64,000 bases of DNA from Sneathiella sedimenti (GTDB taxonomy: Bacteria > Pseudomonadota > Alphaproteobacteria > Sneathiellales > Sneathiellaceae). Location: the NCBI RefSeq assembly GCF_017313765.1, contig NZ_JAFLNC010000002.1:248001-312000 (forward strand), in the 5' to 3' direction. Below the pieces are notes generated by a model. It was not told the DNA's origin. It did no database searches and saw only the letters and a program-made list of their open reading frames with translations. Shown here piece by piece: positions 26,069 to 34,439 of the stretch. Each line of letters starts with the position of its first letter. Position 1 is the stretch's first letter. The position numbers were made by a program, and so were the translations under genes.

Positions 26069-27376
26069 TTAGGACGCGGCCTTGTCCGTACTACTATTCA
26101 GCAATTTCCGTTCTATCTCTTTGGTTCCGAGAGTAAGCCAGTCTGTTCCCTTGGCGATGATGCCCTGATAGGAAGAAATTTCGACCTGTGGAATATGCGG
26201 GTTTGAAATTCCAATTGGACCCGCTTTGCCATCGCGAAACTGCTTGACGGCGTTGACCATCAGGCGACGGAACTCGACAACTGCAAAATCGCTCGCACCA
26301 AGCGTATCCCGACTGCGGTCAGCGATTTTCCCCATGCTCACCCACATAGCGATATCCTGATTAGGGATGCCGGGCAGGCCCGTGAAGCTACCATTTTTCA
26401 TAAGTTCCCGATCCTGCTGGAAGTCATTTTCCAGGGTCCGTTTACTGTTATAGTTGCTGTCGATATCCTCTCCCATGACAAGGCGGTTGAATTGCCGCCA
26501 CTGCTCCGTACCGACGCAGGCTTCTCCGCCCCAGGACAGAAAATAAAACCAGCTGCTCTCATCGTCTGCCGGCACAACGATGCTGGCGACGTTATACGAT
26601 GAGTTCGGCGGGATCAGCGAGATGAACGGCGCAACATAAACCGTAACCCGCGCGTAATCATGTGTTCGCGCGTCCTTGATCGGCCGCCGAAGGGCGACAT
26701 ATCGAAATCCATAAGGGGTGACTTGCGTGATCATTCTGGGTGCTTTGTCGGTCGACGGGCGTGTCCAGTTCTTGTCGTTTGCGCCTGCGGATTCCACACG
26801 GGCCGGAACCATGTCCGTAGAGTGGAGGCTGGAAGAATGGGCGGAATCTATCTGCCCTTCCTGAATTTGCGCCCAGTTACAGGGAACCTTGACCTTGGCG
26901 ATGGAGATCGGGGTTTCGTCGTCCGGTGCGAAAGGCGGGCGTTCAAATGCCGGCATTTCCTCTGGCGGTCCCATATAGGTCCAGACGAAGCCACCCGTTT
27001 CCTCGGTGGGGTAGGACTTGATCCTCGCCTTCTTTTTTAACGGGCTGTCTGCGGGCTCGGATGGCATTTCAACGACATTTCCCGCAACATCAAATTTCCA
27101 GCCATGATAGAGGCACCGCAAGCCGCATTGTTCATTCCGGCCATATACCAGTGACGGTCCACGATGCGGGCAGAATTCATCCAGCAAACCTACTTTTCCA
27201 TCACTGTCACGGAACGCAACAAGATCCTCTCCCATGAGCCGAACGCGAACCGGTTTGCCGTCTGTGACGAGTTCTTCCGACATCAGGGCAGGGATCCAGT
27301 GGCGGCGCATCATTTGGCCCATTGGCGCATCGCCTTCAACACGGCACAGGAGATCATTCTCTTCGGGGGTCAGCAT
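26069..27376 (-). CDS. Rieske ring-hydroxylating oxygenase, phthalate 4,5-dioxygenase-like alpha subunit
   Basis: Oxygenase component of about 435 aa. The Rieske [2Fe-2S] ligands are C69-x-H71 and C88-x2-H91 (CPHRG and CLYHGW). The mononuclear iron site is suggested by D177-x2-H180-x4-H185 in the segment DSAHSSSLHS. Size and motif arrangement match the phthalate 4,5-dioxygenase and vanillate demethylase-type group, which uses a single-component PDR reductase, encoded divergently here. The start at 27376 is set by GGAGGC on the minus strand; a TTG four codons upstream is less likely. Exact substrate is unproven; phthalate or another aromatic carboxylate fits. Confidence 0.88.
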   Translation of the reverse strand: MLTPEENDLLCRVEGDAPMGQMMRRHWIPALMSEELVTDGKPVRVRLMGEDLVAFRDSDGKVGLLDEFCPHRGPSLVYGRNEQCGLRCLYHGWKFDVAGNVVEMPSEPADSPLKKKARIKSYPTEETGGFVWTYMGPPEEMPAFERPPFAPDDETPISIAKVKVPCNWAQIQEGQIDSAHSSSLHSTDMVPARVESAGANDKNWTRPSTDKAPRMITQVTPYGFRYVALRRPIKDARTHDYARVTVYVAPFISLIPPNSSYNVASIVVPADDESSWFYFLSWGGEACVGTEQWRQFNRLVMGEDIDSNYNSKRTLENDFQQDRELMKNGSFTGLPGIPNQDIAMWVSMGKIADRSRDTLGASDFAVVEFRRLMVNAVKQFRDGKAGPIGISNPHIPQVEISSYQGIIAKGTDWLTLGTKEIERKLLNSSTDKAAS

Positions 27377-27435
27377 AAGTGCCTCCAATATTTCTTTATC
27401 TGCAACATGGGGGTTTATAGCCCTTGCAATTTTAA

Positions 27436-27449
27436 ATTAGATATCTAAT
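27436..27449. promoter_or_regulatory. Shared TTAGATATCTAA operator between divergent oxygenase and reductase genes
   Basis: Perfect 14-bp palindrome ATTAGATATCTAAT in the 104-nt divergent region. On the plus strand TTGCAA (27424-27429) and TATTAT (27449-27454) flank it; on the minus strand TAAAAT (27434 down to 27429) could be the -10 element of the oxygenase gene. One bound regulator could therefore control both directions. Confidence 0.7.
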
Positions 27450-27480
27450 ATTATTTTCCGAATATAGCCGGTAGGTCCTT

Positions 27481-28434
27481 ATGAAGCAAACTGATTTTTT
27501 AAATGTCTTGATTACTGAAAAGAAGGTTATTGCGAATGATTACTGTGAATTGAAGCTGCGGTCGGCACATGGCGGCGACCTTCCTGAATTCAGCGCAGGG
27601 GCGCATATATCCGTGAAGACACCGCAAGGCGGAATGCGGCACTACTCTCTTGCAAACAGCCCGCGCGACCGGGATCACTATCTATTGGCGGTCAAGGCTG
27701 AAAAAGGGGGAAGGGGCGCGTCCCTCAGCCTTGTTGATGAGGTAAGTGTTGGCGATATATTGGAGATTTTACCACCAGAGAATAATTTTGAACTGGTGCC
27801 GGCGGAGGAGTATCTTTTTATCGCTGGGGGAATTGGTATTACGCCCATATTGGCGATGTGCCGTCAGCTCCAGTCCGAAGGGCGGTCAAATTTTCACCTG
27901 ATTTATTGTACGCAATCACGCGAGACCACGGTTTTCGCCGATCAGCTGTCGGAAGCTGGGCTGGCCGACCATGTCACGCTTCATCATGATGAAGGCGAAA
28001 TCTCCAACAATTACGATTTCTGGCCGCATTTTGAAACGCCCAGCCAGGCCCATGTCTATTGCTGCGGCCCGAAATCAATGATGGAAACGATCCGGGATAT
28101 GTCGGGACACTGGCCTGAAAGCCAAATTCATTTTGAGGATTTTAACCCGGTTGAGGTGCTCCAAAAGGATGACGTTTCATTCACGGTCTTTCTGAAAAAA
28201 TCCAACACCCGAATAACGGTTCCCGCCGATCAAACAATCCTCGAAACTCTTCGCAATCATGGCTATGACTTAAGATCGTCCTGCGAAAGCGGAACCTGCG
28301 GTTCGTGCAAGACTGGCCTGCTAGACGGTGAGATTGATCACCGGGATCTTGTCCTTAGCGATGCAGAGAAGGAAATTTTCGTGATGATCTGCGTTTCCCG
28401 CGCGAAGGGGGGAGAGATCACGCTTGACCTATAA
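27481..28434 (+). CDS. PDR/VanB-type oxidoreductase (phthalate dioxygenase reductase-like)
   Basis: Electron-transfer reductase of 317 aa with the phthalate dioxygenase reductase order: FMN domain (RHYSLANSPRD near residue 58), NAD domain (FIAGGIGITPILAMCRQL near residue 115, YCCGPKSMM near residue 198) and a C-terminal plant-type [2Fe-2S] ferredoxin (CESGTCGSCKTG plus a later MICVS cysteine). It should pass electrons from NADH to the Rieske oxygenase encoded divergently. It is first in a plus-strand operon with the dehydrogenase and decarboxylase genes and overlaps or abuts the next one. Confidence 0.92.
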   Translation: MKQTDFLNVLITEKKVIANDYCELKLRSAHGGDLPEFSAGAHISVKTPQGGMRHYSLANSPRDRDHYLLAVKAEKGGRGASLSLVDEVSVGDILEILPPENNFELVPAEEYLFIAGGIGITPILAMCRQLQSEGRSNFHLIYCTQSRETTVFADQLSEAGLADHVTLHHDEGEISNNYDFWPHFETPSQAHVYCCGPKSMMETIRDMSGHWPESQIHFEDFNPVEVLQKDDVSFTVFLKKSNTRITVPADQTILETLRNHGYDLRSSCESGTCGSCKTGLLDGEIDHRDLVLSDAEKEIFVMICVSRAKGGEITLDL

Positions 28435-28435
28435 A

Positions 28436-29635
28436 ATGCAGGATAGACACACCGGAGCGATCGGGGTTGGTGTCGTCGGCCTGGGTCGAGCCTTTATGCT
28501 CATGCTGGCGGATTTAGAAAATGATCCGCGGTTCAATCTGGTCGCGGCCTGCGATACAAGGTCTAGCGCGCGGGAAAGCTTTTCGTCCCAGTATGCCGCC
28601 CCCACCTATTCAACTGTGAAGGCGTTGGCAGACGATCCATATGTTGAGGTGGTCTATATCGCGAGTCCGCATCAGCTTCACAAGGATCACGCCATCGCTG
28701 CTCTTGCGGCCGGCAAGCATGTTCTGATTGAAAAGCCCATTGCGATTGATCTTGCCTCAAGCCGTGCAATCATTGACGCGGCGGTGGGCAGTAAGGGCAA
28801 CGTTATCGTTGGGCCAAGTCACAGTTTTGACCCGCAAATCGAGGCCTGCCTCCAGATCATCAAGTCCGGAAAATATGGGTCGCTCAGGATGATACGGACG
28901 AACTATTATACGGATTTTATGTACCGGCCACGCCGTCCGGAGGAATTGCGAACTGAGGAGGGGGGCGGTGTTGTTTTCAGTCAGGCGGCCCATCAGGTGG
29001 ATGTCGTGCGCCTCCTCGCGGGGGGGCAGACAGCGCAGGTTTACGCCCACACGGGTGCATGGGACCGGAAAAGACCTTCCGAGGGGGCCTATACAGCTCT
29101 TCTGAAATTTGAAAACGGAATTTCTGCCAATCTCTTTTATTCGGGTTTTGCCCATTACGATACCGATGAGGAATTTCAGTGGATGTCGGAACTCGGAATC
29201 AAGAAAGATCCCGCGCAATATGGTGCGGCCAGAAGGCTGTTGCAGACCATTGACGATAAGACCGAGCAACGCCTTAAAAATCTGCGGGCCTTTGGGCCTG
29301 ATATAAATTCTCAAAGTCCTGCCGGAAACGAACATTTCGGGGGCCTGGTACTGACATTCGATCAGGCGGATATCCGGGTGACCCCGCAGGCCTTATATAT
29401 TTACGAGGATGAACAGATCCGGACCGAGCCTGTCCTGCCCGCCATAGCAGGGCGGAGAGGTGTTCTGAATGCGCTTTGGGCGCTGGTGAAGGATGGGGTG
29501 TCGCCGGTTCAGGATGGGCGATGGGGGCACGCAACGCTCGAAGTTTGCCGTGGCATTCTAACCTCCGGAAAGTCCGGCGACGTGCAAATTATGTGCGAAC
29601 AGGTGCCCGTTCCAGGGTATCCGGACGTCAAATAA
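28436..29635 (+). CDS. Gfo/Idh/MocA oxidoreductase, Pht4-like dihydrodiol dehydrogenase
   Basis: NAD-dependent dehydrogenase of about 399 aa. The N-terminal Rossmann motif is VGVVGLGRAF and the EKP hallmark is in HVLIEKPIAIDL. In phthalate degradation the cis-4,5-dihydrodiol dehydrogenase (Pht4/OphB) belongs to this family, and the position between reductase and decarboxylase genes matches that pathway. GGGVVFSQAAHQVD supplies the catalytic-region His. The ATG at 28436 lies 2 nt after the reductase stop; an in-frame TTG at 28424 has the better ribosome-site spacing (GGAG at 28411) and would add four residues, so the start is not certain. Confidence 0.85.
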   Translation: MQDRHTGAIGVGVVGLGRAFMLMLADLENDPRFNLVAACDTRSSARESFSSQYAAPTYSTVKALADDPYVEVVYIASPHQLHKDHAIAALAAGKHVLIEKPIAIDLASSRAIIDAAVGSKGNVIVGPSHSFDPQIEACLQIIKSGKYGSLRMIRTNYYTDFMYRPRRPEELRTEEGGGVVFSQAAHQVDVVRLLAGGQTAQVYAHTGAWDRKRPSEGAYTALLKFENGISANLFYSGFAHYDTDEEFQWMSELGIKKDPAQYGAARRLLQTIDDKTEQRLKNLRAFGPDINSQSPAGNEHFGGLVLTFDQADIRVTPQALYIYEDEQIRTEPVLPAIAGRRGVLNALWALVKDGVSPVQDGRWGHATLEVCRGILTSGKSGDVQIMCEQVPVPGYPDVK

Positions 29636-29650
29636 CTAGGGAACAGATAA

Positions 29651-30643
29651 ATGGGGAAATTACAGCTTTCAATCGCCATTGGGGATTATGATCGAAATCG
29701 CGCGTTGATCGACGGACGTGTGCAGATTGACGGGGTCGACCCGATATTCATGACTCTCACACCCGAGGAAATGTTCTTTCGTGCCTTTCGGCATCAGGAT
29801 TTTGATATCTCGGAAGTTTCCTTTGCCAGCCAGGTCGTCAGTATTGCGCAAAACCGGTCAAAGTATCAGGCGTTGCCGATATTTCTGTCGAGGGCCTTTC
29901 GCCATAGCGCGATCTATATCCGGACAGATAAAGGCATTGAGAAGCCAGAGCAGTTAAAAGGAAAGAGAATTGGGATCGCGGAATACCAGCTCAGTGCAAA
30001 TGTCTGGGCACGGGCTATTCTGGACGATGAATATGGCGTCAAGCCGTCCGATATTCATTGGGTGCGCGGAGGCATGAATTCTCCCGGGCGACCGGAAAAA
30101 ATTGCCATCGAACTGCCCGAAGATGTCAAGATGACGACGGCGCCGGCGGATAAATCACTGAATGATCTCCTTGTCTCGGGGGAAATTGACGGCTTTATCG
30201 GTCCGCGCAGCCCGAAATGCTTCGATGAGCAACACCCGAGCGTTGGCCGGCTTTTCGGAAATACAGTCGATGCCGCAAGCACCTACTGGAGAAAAACCGG
30301 GATATTTCCGATCATGCATCTTCTCGGTGTCCGGCGGGAGCTTCTGGAGGCGCATCCATTTCTTGCCGGCGCTCTGATGAAAGCGTTCAGTGCGTCAAAA
30401 ACGTCCGCCGAGGCCCTGTTGGCGGATACCTCCGCCACCAAGGTAACCATGCCGTTTGTGGAAGATTATTTAAACGAGGCGAAGAAATTGATGGGAAATA
30501 ATTTCTGGTCCTATGGCATCAAAGGCAATGAGGCGACAATAAATACATTTCTCGATCACCACCATCGCCAGGGATTGTCATCGAGGCGGGTGACGATTGA
30601 GGAATTATTCCCGGAGAATGCGGCGGAAAGCTATAGCTTGTGA
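29651..30643 (+). CDS. 4,5-dihydroxyphthalate decarboxylase-like protein (Pht5 family)
   Basis: Protein of 330 aa recognised as the Pht5/OphC family, which resembles periplasmic binding proteins but lacks a signal peptide and works in the cytosol. The start GKLQLSIAIGDYDRNRALIDGRV and the segment MTLTPEEMFFRAFRHQDFDISE are typical. It should decarboxylate 4,5-dihydroxyphthalate or a close analogue to a protocatechuate-type product. A solute-binding protein reading is rejected because of the missing signal peptide and the operon context. Ring-cleavage genes for the product are absent from the window. Confidence 0.88.
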   Translation: MGKLQLSIAIGDYDRNRALIDGRVQIDGVDPIFMTLTPEEMFFRAFRHQDFDISEVSFASQVVSIAQNRSKYQALPIFLSRAFRHSAIYIRTDKGIEKPEQLKGKRIGIAEYQLSANVWARAILDDEYGVKPSDIHWVRGGMNSPGRPEKIAIELPEDVKMTTAPADKSLNDLLVSGEIDGFIGPRSPKCFDEQHPSVGRLFGNTVDAASTYWRKTGIFPIMHLLGVRRELLEAHPFLAGALMKAFSASKTSAEALLADTSATKVTMPFVEDYLNEAKKLMGNNFWSYGIKGNEATINTFLDHHHRQGLSSRRVTIEELFPENAAESYSL

Positions 30644-30769
30644 CGGTCTCGTCCGCAAATGACAAAAAATTGCTTGGTTATTTCCCGGTAATCTAGAAAA
30701 CTGGCGGTTCCGGACTTAGGCTGGCATGGCCGGTTTATCCGGGCGACAGGCTATTCTGGGAACATATTA

Positions 30770-32509
30770 TTGCTGACAACGGAACTGAATGCCGGTTTTT
30801 TGATAGGAGCTGCCATCGGCTCTGGAAGCAATGCGCGGGCGGTTGAACATGGTGGCGCAGATTTTCTGCTTGCGATCAATGCGGGCCGTTTGCGCAATAT
30901 GGGCGTTCCTTCCATTGCAAGCATGCTGCCGGTTCTGGACGCCAACAGCCTGACGGAAGGTTTCGCGCGGGAGGAGTTGCTCGCGTTATGCCGAAAGCCG
31001 GTTCTCCTCGGCGTTAATGTCTGGGGTCGTACGTTTAATCCGGAAGCCCAGGCGGCGGCCATAGGAGAGGCGGGTTTCGCCGGTGCCGTCAATTTTCCGA
31101 GTTGCATGCATTATTCGCGCCCAATGCAGCAGATTTTGTCCCGCGCCGGGCGAGGCATAGAGCAGGAAGTCGAGCTGCTCAAGGCCGTTCAGGATGCGGG
31201 CATGATGTCCATGTTTTACTGTTCTTCCAGGACACAGGCGCGGCTGGCAGCGGATGCGGGTCTTGATCTGGTCTGCCTGAACATCGGCTGGAACGTCGGT
31301 GGCGCCATGGGGCATCGCAGCCGTTCCACAATTGAGGAGGTCGCAATAGAGGCGCGGGAAATCGGCCGCCTGATCAAGCGCATCAGCCCAAAGACGCGCT
31401 TTTTGTTGGAAGGCGGGCCCATTGCTGCACCCGAAGATTTATCCCGTGTTTTAAGTCTGGCACCGCTTGACGGATATGTGGGCGGCTCCACCATTGACAG
31501 GTTGCCTTTGGAAGCTTCGGTTGCCAGCATGATTGACGGATTTCGCCGGGCAAGCATGCGTCCGACCAGGCTGGACGACGAAAGCCTAGGCCTTGTCAAT
31601 TGGGCAAAGCAGTTCGGATTTGTCGGCCAGTCCGAAGTTCAACTGATGATGCTGAGACGATTGCGGGCCTTGTCGTCGGCAAATGATCCCGTTCTGATTG
31701 TCGCGGAACCGGGACAGAATTCTTTGCCGGCCGTTCGCGCGCTTGGCGCGATCAAGGCGAGAAGCCGGTCCCTGAATATGGTACAGATTGATGTCGCTGA
31801 ACAGGATCTTCCGGCGCGGGCGCGTAACGTGTTGTTCGGGCGCCGCGATTCCAGTAGCGCACGACCCCCGATCCTTACCGACCCGACCGTGGAACTCGTG
31901 GTCATACGCGCTCCCGAACGCTTGACGCAGGCACTCCAGAGGCGGCTTGCCCGGGCTTTGCGAGACGGCGTCTTTCGCATGGCCGGGTCACGGCGCATGT
32001 TGAAAATAGAGCCGCGGATCGTCTTGCAGTGCGACGTCCAGGTGCAGGAAGATACTGTGGTCGAGGATTTGCTCGGCGCGGGCCTGGAGCCTGAGCTAGT
32101 TTCCCATATGGCGGGCTGGACACTGCGATTGCCGCCTCTCAGGGAGCGTATTTCCGACCTCGCAGTCCTGATCGAAACCGAGGCGGAAGGGGGGCATCTG
32201 GAGTTTTCATCCGGTGCCTTGCAAAGACTTCAGGCCCATGACTGGCCGGAAAATGAGGCCGAACTCCATACCGTTCTTGGGCGCCTTGCCGGACGCTCTT
32301 CCAGATTACCTGTGCAGGCAGACGAGTTGGAGCCACTATTGCGATCCGCGCCAAACAATGACCGGCGGCAAAAGACACGGTCCGAAAGAGATCTTATTGT
32401 CGATATCCTTTGGCGGAACGGCTTCAATCGGACAAAGGCGGCGGAAGCGCTCGGGATATCCCGAAAAACACTCTACAATAAGATCATGAAATACGGCCTG
32501 TCAGGCTAG
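30770..32509 (+). CDS. TIM-barrel (PEP hydrolase-like) regulator with degenerate AAA+ and Fis helix-turn-helix
   Basis: Protein of about 579 aa with three parts. Residues 1-265 are a phosphoenolpyruvate-hydrolase-like TIM barrel (GFAGAVNFPSC at 102-112, GGSTIDRLPLEASVA near 238). Residues 284-470 descend from an NtrC-type AAA+ domain: FVGQS, a damaged Walker A (AEPGQNS, 312-318, no Gly-Lys), no GAFTGA loop, no Walker B acid pair, but an intact LPPLRER at 454-460. Residues 540-577 are a Fis-type helix-turn-helix (TKAAEALGISRKTLYNK). The barrel probably senses a metabolite. Start is TTG at 30770, the only plausible one before conserved sequence. It overlaps the convergent gene at 32501 by 9 nt. 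Confidence 0.85.
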   Translation: MLTTELNAGFLIGAAIGSGSNARAVEHGGADFLLAINAGRLRNMGVPSIASMLPVLDANSLTEGFAREELLALCRKPVLLGVNVWGRTFNPEAQAAAIGEAGFAGAVNFPSCMHYSRPMQQILSRAGRGIEQEVELLKAVQDAGMMSMFYCSSRTQARLAADAGLDLVCLNIGWNVGGAMGHRSRSTIEEVAIEAREIGRLIKRISPKTRFLLEGGPIAAPEDLSRVLSLAPLDGYVGGSTIDRLPLEASVASMIDGFRRASMRPTRLDDESLGLVNWAKQFGFVGQSEVQLMMLRRLRALSSANDPVLIVAEPGQNSLPAVRALGAIKARSRSLNMVQIDVAEQDLPARARNVLFGRRDSSSARPPILTDPTVELVVIRAPERLTQALQRRLARALRDGVFRMAGSRRMLKIEPRIVLQCDVQVQEDTVVEDLLGAGLEPELVSHMAGWTLRLPPLRERISDLAVLIETEAEGGHLEFSSGALQRLQAHDWPENEAELHTVLGRLAGRSSRLPVQADELEPLLRSAPNNDRRQKTRSERDLIVDILWRNGFNRTKAAEALGISRKTLYNKIMKYGLSG

Positions 32510-33220
32510 GGAAGCTGGGGCTAGCTCCGGACGGCATATAAGACCATCCACGGCGTCGGGCCATTGCCGTTCGTGGGAAAGTTCACTGGATTCGCCAAGG
32601 CTCAATAACATTCCCGACCACCCAGTTTTCTTCAAGGCTTGAGATATCTCCTGGGTCATGGAACCACGCTGGTGGAGTGAAGGAAATCCGGCCGCAAAAT
32701 CCACCACGCGCGGCAGCACGATAATGACGTCGGGTTCGATGGCAGACATAGCAACTGCCACCGGTACATCGGTAACAACGGCGGCTACTTTGAAACCGCG
32801 TGAACGGAGACTCGCCAGCATATCGCGCTCCCGCAGGTGATCCAGTCCAACATCTGACAACTGCTGCGAAATTTCCGTGTCCTGCTGCTCTGTGCTCGGT
32901 AAGTTGGTAATCCATTGAACACCGGCATTGGAAAGCCGCAAATGCTCCCGCGCCGGGTTCAGGAAAGGATCCGCGAGAAACAATCCCAGCATTGCGTCCC
33001 TGCATAAATCAGGGGTCTCAACCACCGCATCGATCAATCTTCGGGGTCCGTTGTTGGTTGGCAGCAACAAACCGACCTCGTTCGGCAGGTTTTCGTGACG
33101 GAACTGCGGGGCAACAGTCAGGACGGATGACGGTATTTCCGCCATTGTGGATTTTCTATCCGATCGCGGCACAATACGCCAGTTCATCAATTCAATCATT
33201 GTTGGTCCTGAGAACGCCAT
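32501..33220 (-). CDS. Divergent PEP-hydrolase-like TIM-barrel relative, function unknown
   Basis: Protein of 239 aa with no standard family motif at first sight. Its central part aligns by eye with the TIM barrel encoded at 40832: ADPF (83-86) with TDPF, NAGVQWITNLPS (98-109) with [10 protein letters not shown], and ERDMLASLRSRGF with [13 protein letters not shown], followed by a similar strand IEPDVIIVLP. It is shorter and has lost the C-terminal ERLP-like segment, so it may be a binding or sensory remnant. The start at 33220 has GGGCAGGCGG upstream. It follows gntR by 15 nt on the same strand, so the two are co-transcribed. Confidence 0.65.
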   Translation of the reverse strand: MAFSGPTMIELMNWRIVPRSDRKSTMAEIPSSVLTVAPQFRHENLPNEVGLLLPTNNGPRRLIDAVVETPDLCRDAMLGLFLADPFLNPAREHLRLSNAGVQWITNLPSTEQQDTEISQQLSDVGLDHLRERDMLASLRSRGFKVAAVVTDVPVAVAMSAIEPDVIIVLPRVVDFAAGFPSLHQRGSMTQEISQALKKTGWSGMLLSLGESSELSHERQWPDAVDGLICRPELAPASLA

Positions 33221-33235
33221 ACATCCGCCTGCCCG

Positions 33236-33922
33236 TTAATTGAGCATATCATCCCGAACCGCCGCAAGATGTTCCCGCATTAATCGCTGGCAATCGACCG
33301 CATCCCGGCGTTCAATCGCCCACACCAGGTTTTTATGCTGGATGGAGTAGCGCCGTCGCCTCTGGTCATTCAGGGTCGCATCCTTCAATTTTCCCCAGAC
33401 CGCATGCTCCCTGATCGCATTCACGGCATTAAACAGGGCCAGCAGCAGGGTGTTGCGTGCGGCTTCCGCCATCGCGCGATGCAATGCCCCGTCCCACATT
33501 TCATAGGTGGCGGTATCCTCGGCTGCCTCGCCTTTTTCAAGGCACTGCTTCATAAATTCAATATCATTGATTGTCGCACGATGAGCCGCAAGGTCGGCAA
33601 TCTGCGGTTCTATTATCAAGCGAACTTCCATAACTTCGGCCGGGTTTGTCATATCGGCGGGCAGGGGGAACACTTCCATTCGTTCAGGCGGACGTTTGCC
33701 GACAAAAGTACCTCTGCCAACATGACGCCAGACCTCACCTTCGGCCTCTAGCGTACCCAGTGCCGCCCGCAAGGTGGAACGCGATACCTTCAGCTGTTCC
33801 GCAAGCTCTCTTTCCGAGGGCAATTTTGACTGCGGGGCGAAATAGGCAGTTCTGATTAGATTTCGTAATTCTGTGACGGTAGAAAGTTTTGATGACATGT
33901 CGGTAGATTCTCTTTTATCCAT
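33236..33922 (-). CDS. GntR family regulator with FCD domain (FadR subfamily)
   Basis: DNA-binding regulator of 228 aa. The winged helix has LPSERELAEQLKVSRSTLRAALGTLEAEGEVWRHVGRGTFV at about residues 39-78. The C-terminal all-helical FCD domain has EVRLIIEPQIADLAAHRA and a later HRAMAEAARN and HKNLVWAIERRD, giving the Asp/His residues that bind a metal and a carboxylic acid effector. It is divergent from the Liv-type operon and co-transcribed with the TIM-barrel relative. A dyad overlaps its promoter and a second lies before livH, so it probably controls both. Confidence 0.92.
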   Translation of the reverse strand: MDKRESTDMSSKLSTVTELRNLIRTAYFAPQSKLPSERELAEQLKVSRSTLRAALGTLEAEGEVWRHVGRGTFVGKRPPERMEVFPLPADMTNPAEVMEVRLIIEPQIADLAAHRATINDIEFMKQCLEKGEAAEDTATYEMWDGALHRAMAEAARNTLLLALFNAVNAIREHAVWGKLKDATLNDQRRRRYSIQHKNLVWAIERRDAVDCQRLMREHLAAVRDDMLN

Positions 33923-34439
33923 TTTTCGACCTCATAATATCATACCAATTTTCCTAATGGTATGTTTTTAAAGAAAATTAAGTATTTGAAAAATAATAAA
34001 GAATTTTTAATGTTTAAAAAAATTTGACACCAATTTCCGAAATTGGATTGTTTGTATATCAGGATTTAGGGTTGAGATGCGGGAGTTTTAAAGTTTCGGC
34101 GCAATTAACGCAAATTTGGGGATTAGTCTACGTATGATCGAAATAATTCCTCAAACCAGAGGACCTTTGCGTCACCGTGATTCGCGCAAACAGTTTAAAA
34201 ATTACCCATTATTACCCAATGTATGAAAAATACCATATTGCAGGATTTGGTTCGACTAAGGCACTGTAAATTTAATGAAGGCGATAAAGCAGCACAGTAA
34301 AATTAACCCAATAAGCTGCATTCGCAAAAAAGAAGACAGGGAGTGCGCCTGATACTGGCGCGATGCGGGACAATAAATTGATGTACCGGTTTGACAAATC
34401 GTTTGGCTGTTCGCAGGCAAATTTCAGATGGCGTGAGTC
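33923..34439. promoter_or_regulatory. Divergent control region gntR / livH with two dyads
   Basis: No gene is visible in these 517 AT-rich bases. CATACCA (33941-33947) and TGGTATG (33958-33964) form a dyad next to TATTAT, a likely -10 element of gntR on the minus strand. CCAATTTC-C-GAAATTGG (34030-34046) is a perfect 8-bp dyad directly after TTGACA (34024-34029) on the plus strand, occupying the 17 nt of a standard spacer; the hexamer after it, ATTGTT, is a poor -10. Both dyads share ACCAATTT at the left. About 390 nt separate the second dyad from livH, so the leader is long or another promoter exists. Confidence 0.55.

Noticed and set aside
29651-30643. Pht5-family protein read as an ABC transporter binding protein
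   Set aside because: It has no signal peptide and sits in a ring-hydroxylation operon; the fold similarity to binding proteins is known for this decarboxylase family.
30700-30770. Sigma-54-like promoter (TGGCAT...TTTA) before the TIM-barrel regulator
   Set aside because: The -12 GC element does not match and the spacing is wrong; the regulator also lacks the features needed to activate sigma-54.
34213-34240. Third GntR-like dyad (TATG...CATA)
   Set aside because: Arms are only 4 bp and the spacing differs from the other two sites; expected by chance in AT-rich DNA.
34274-34351. Small open frame of 25 codons before livH
   Set aside because: No ribosome binding site, no recognisable protein pattern and no spacing relation to livH.
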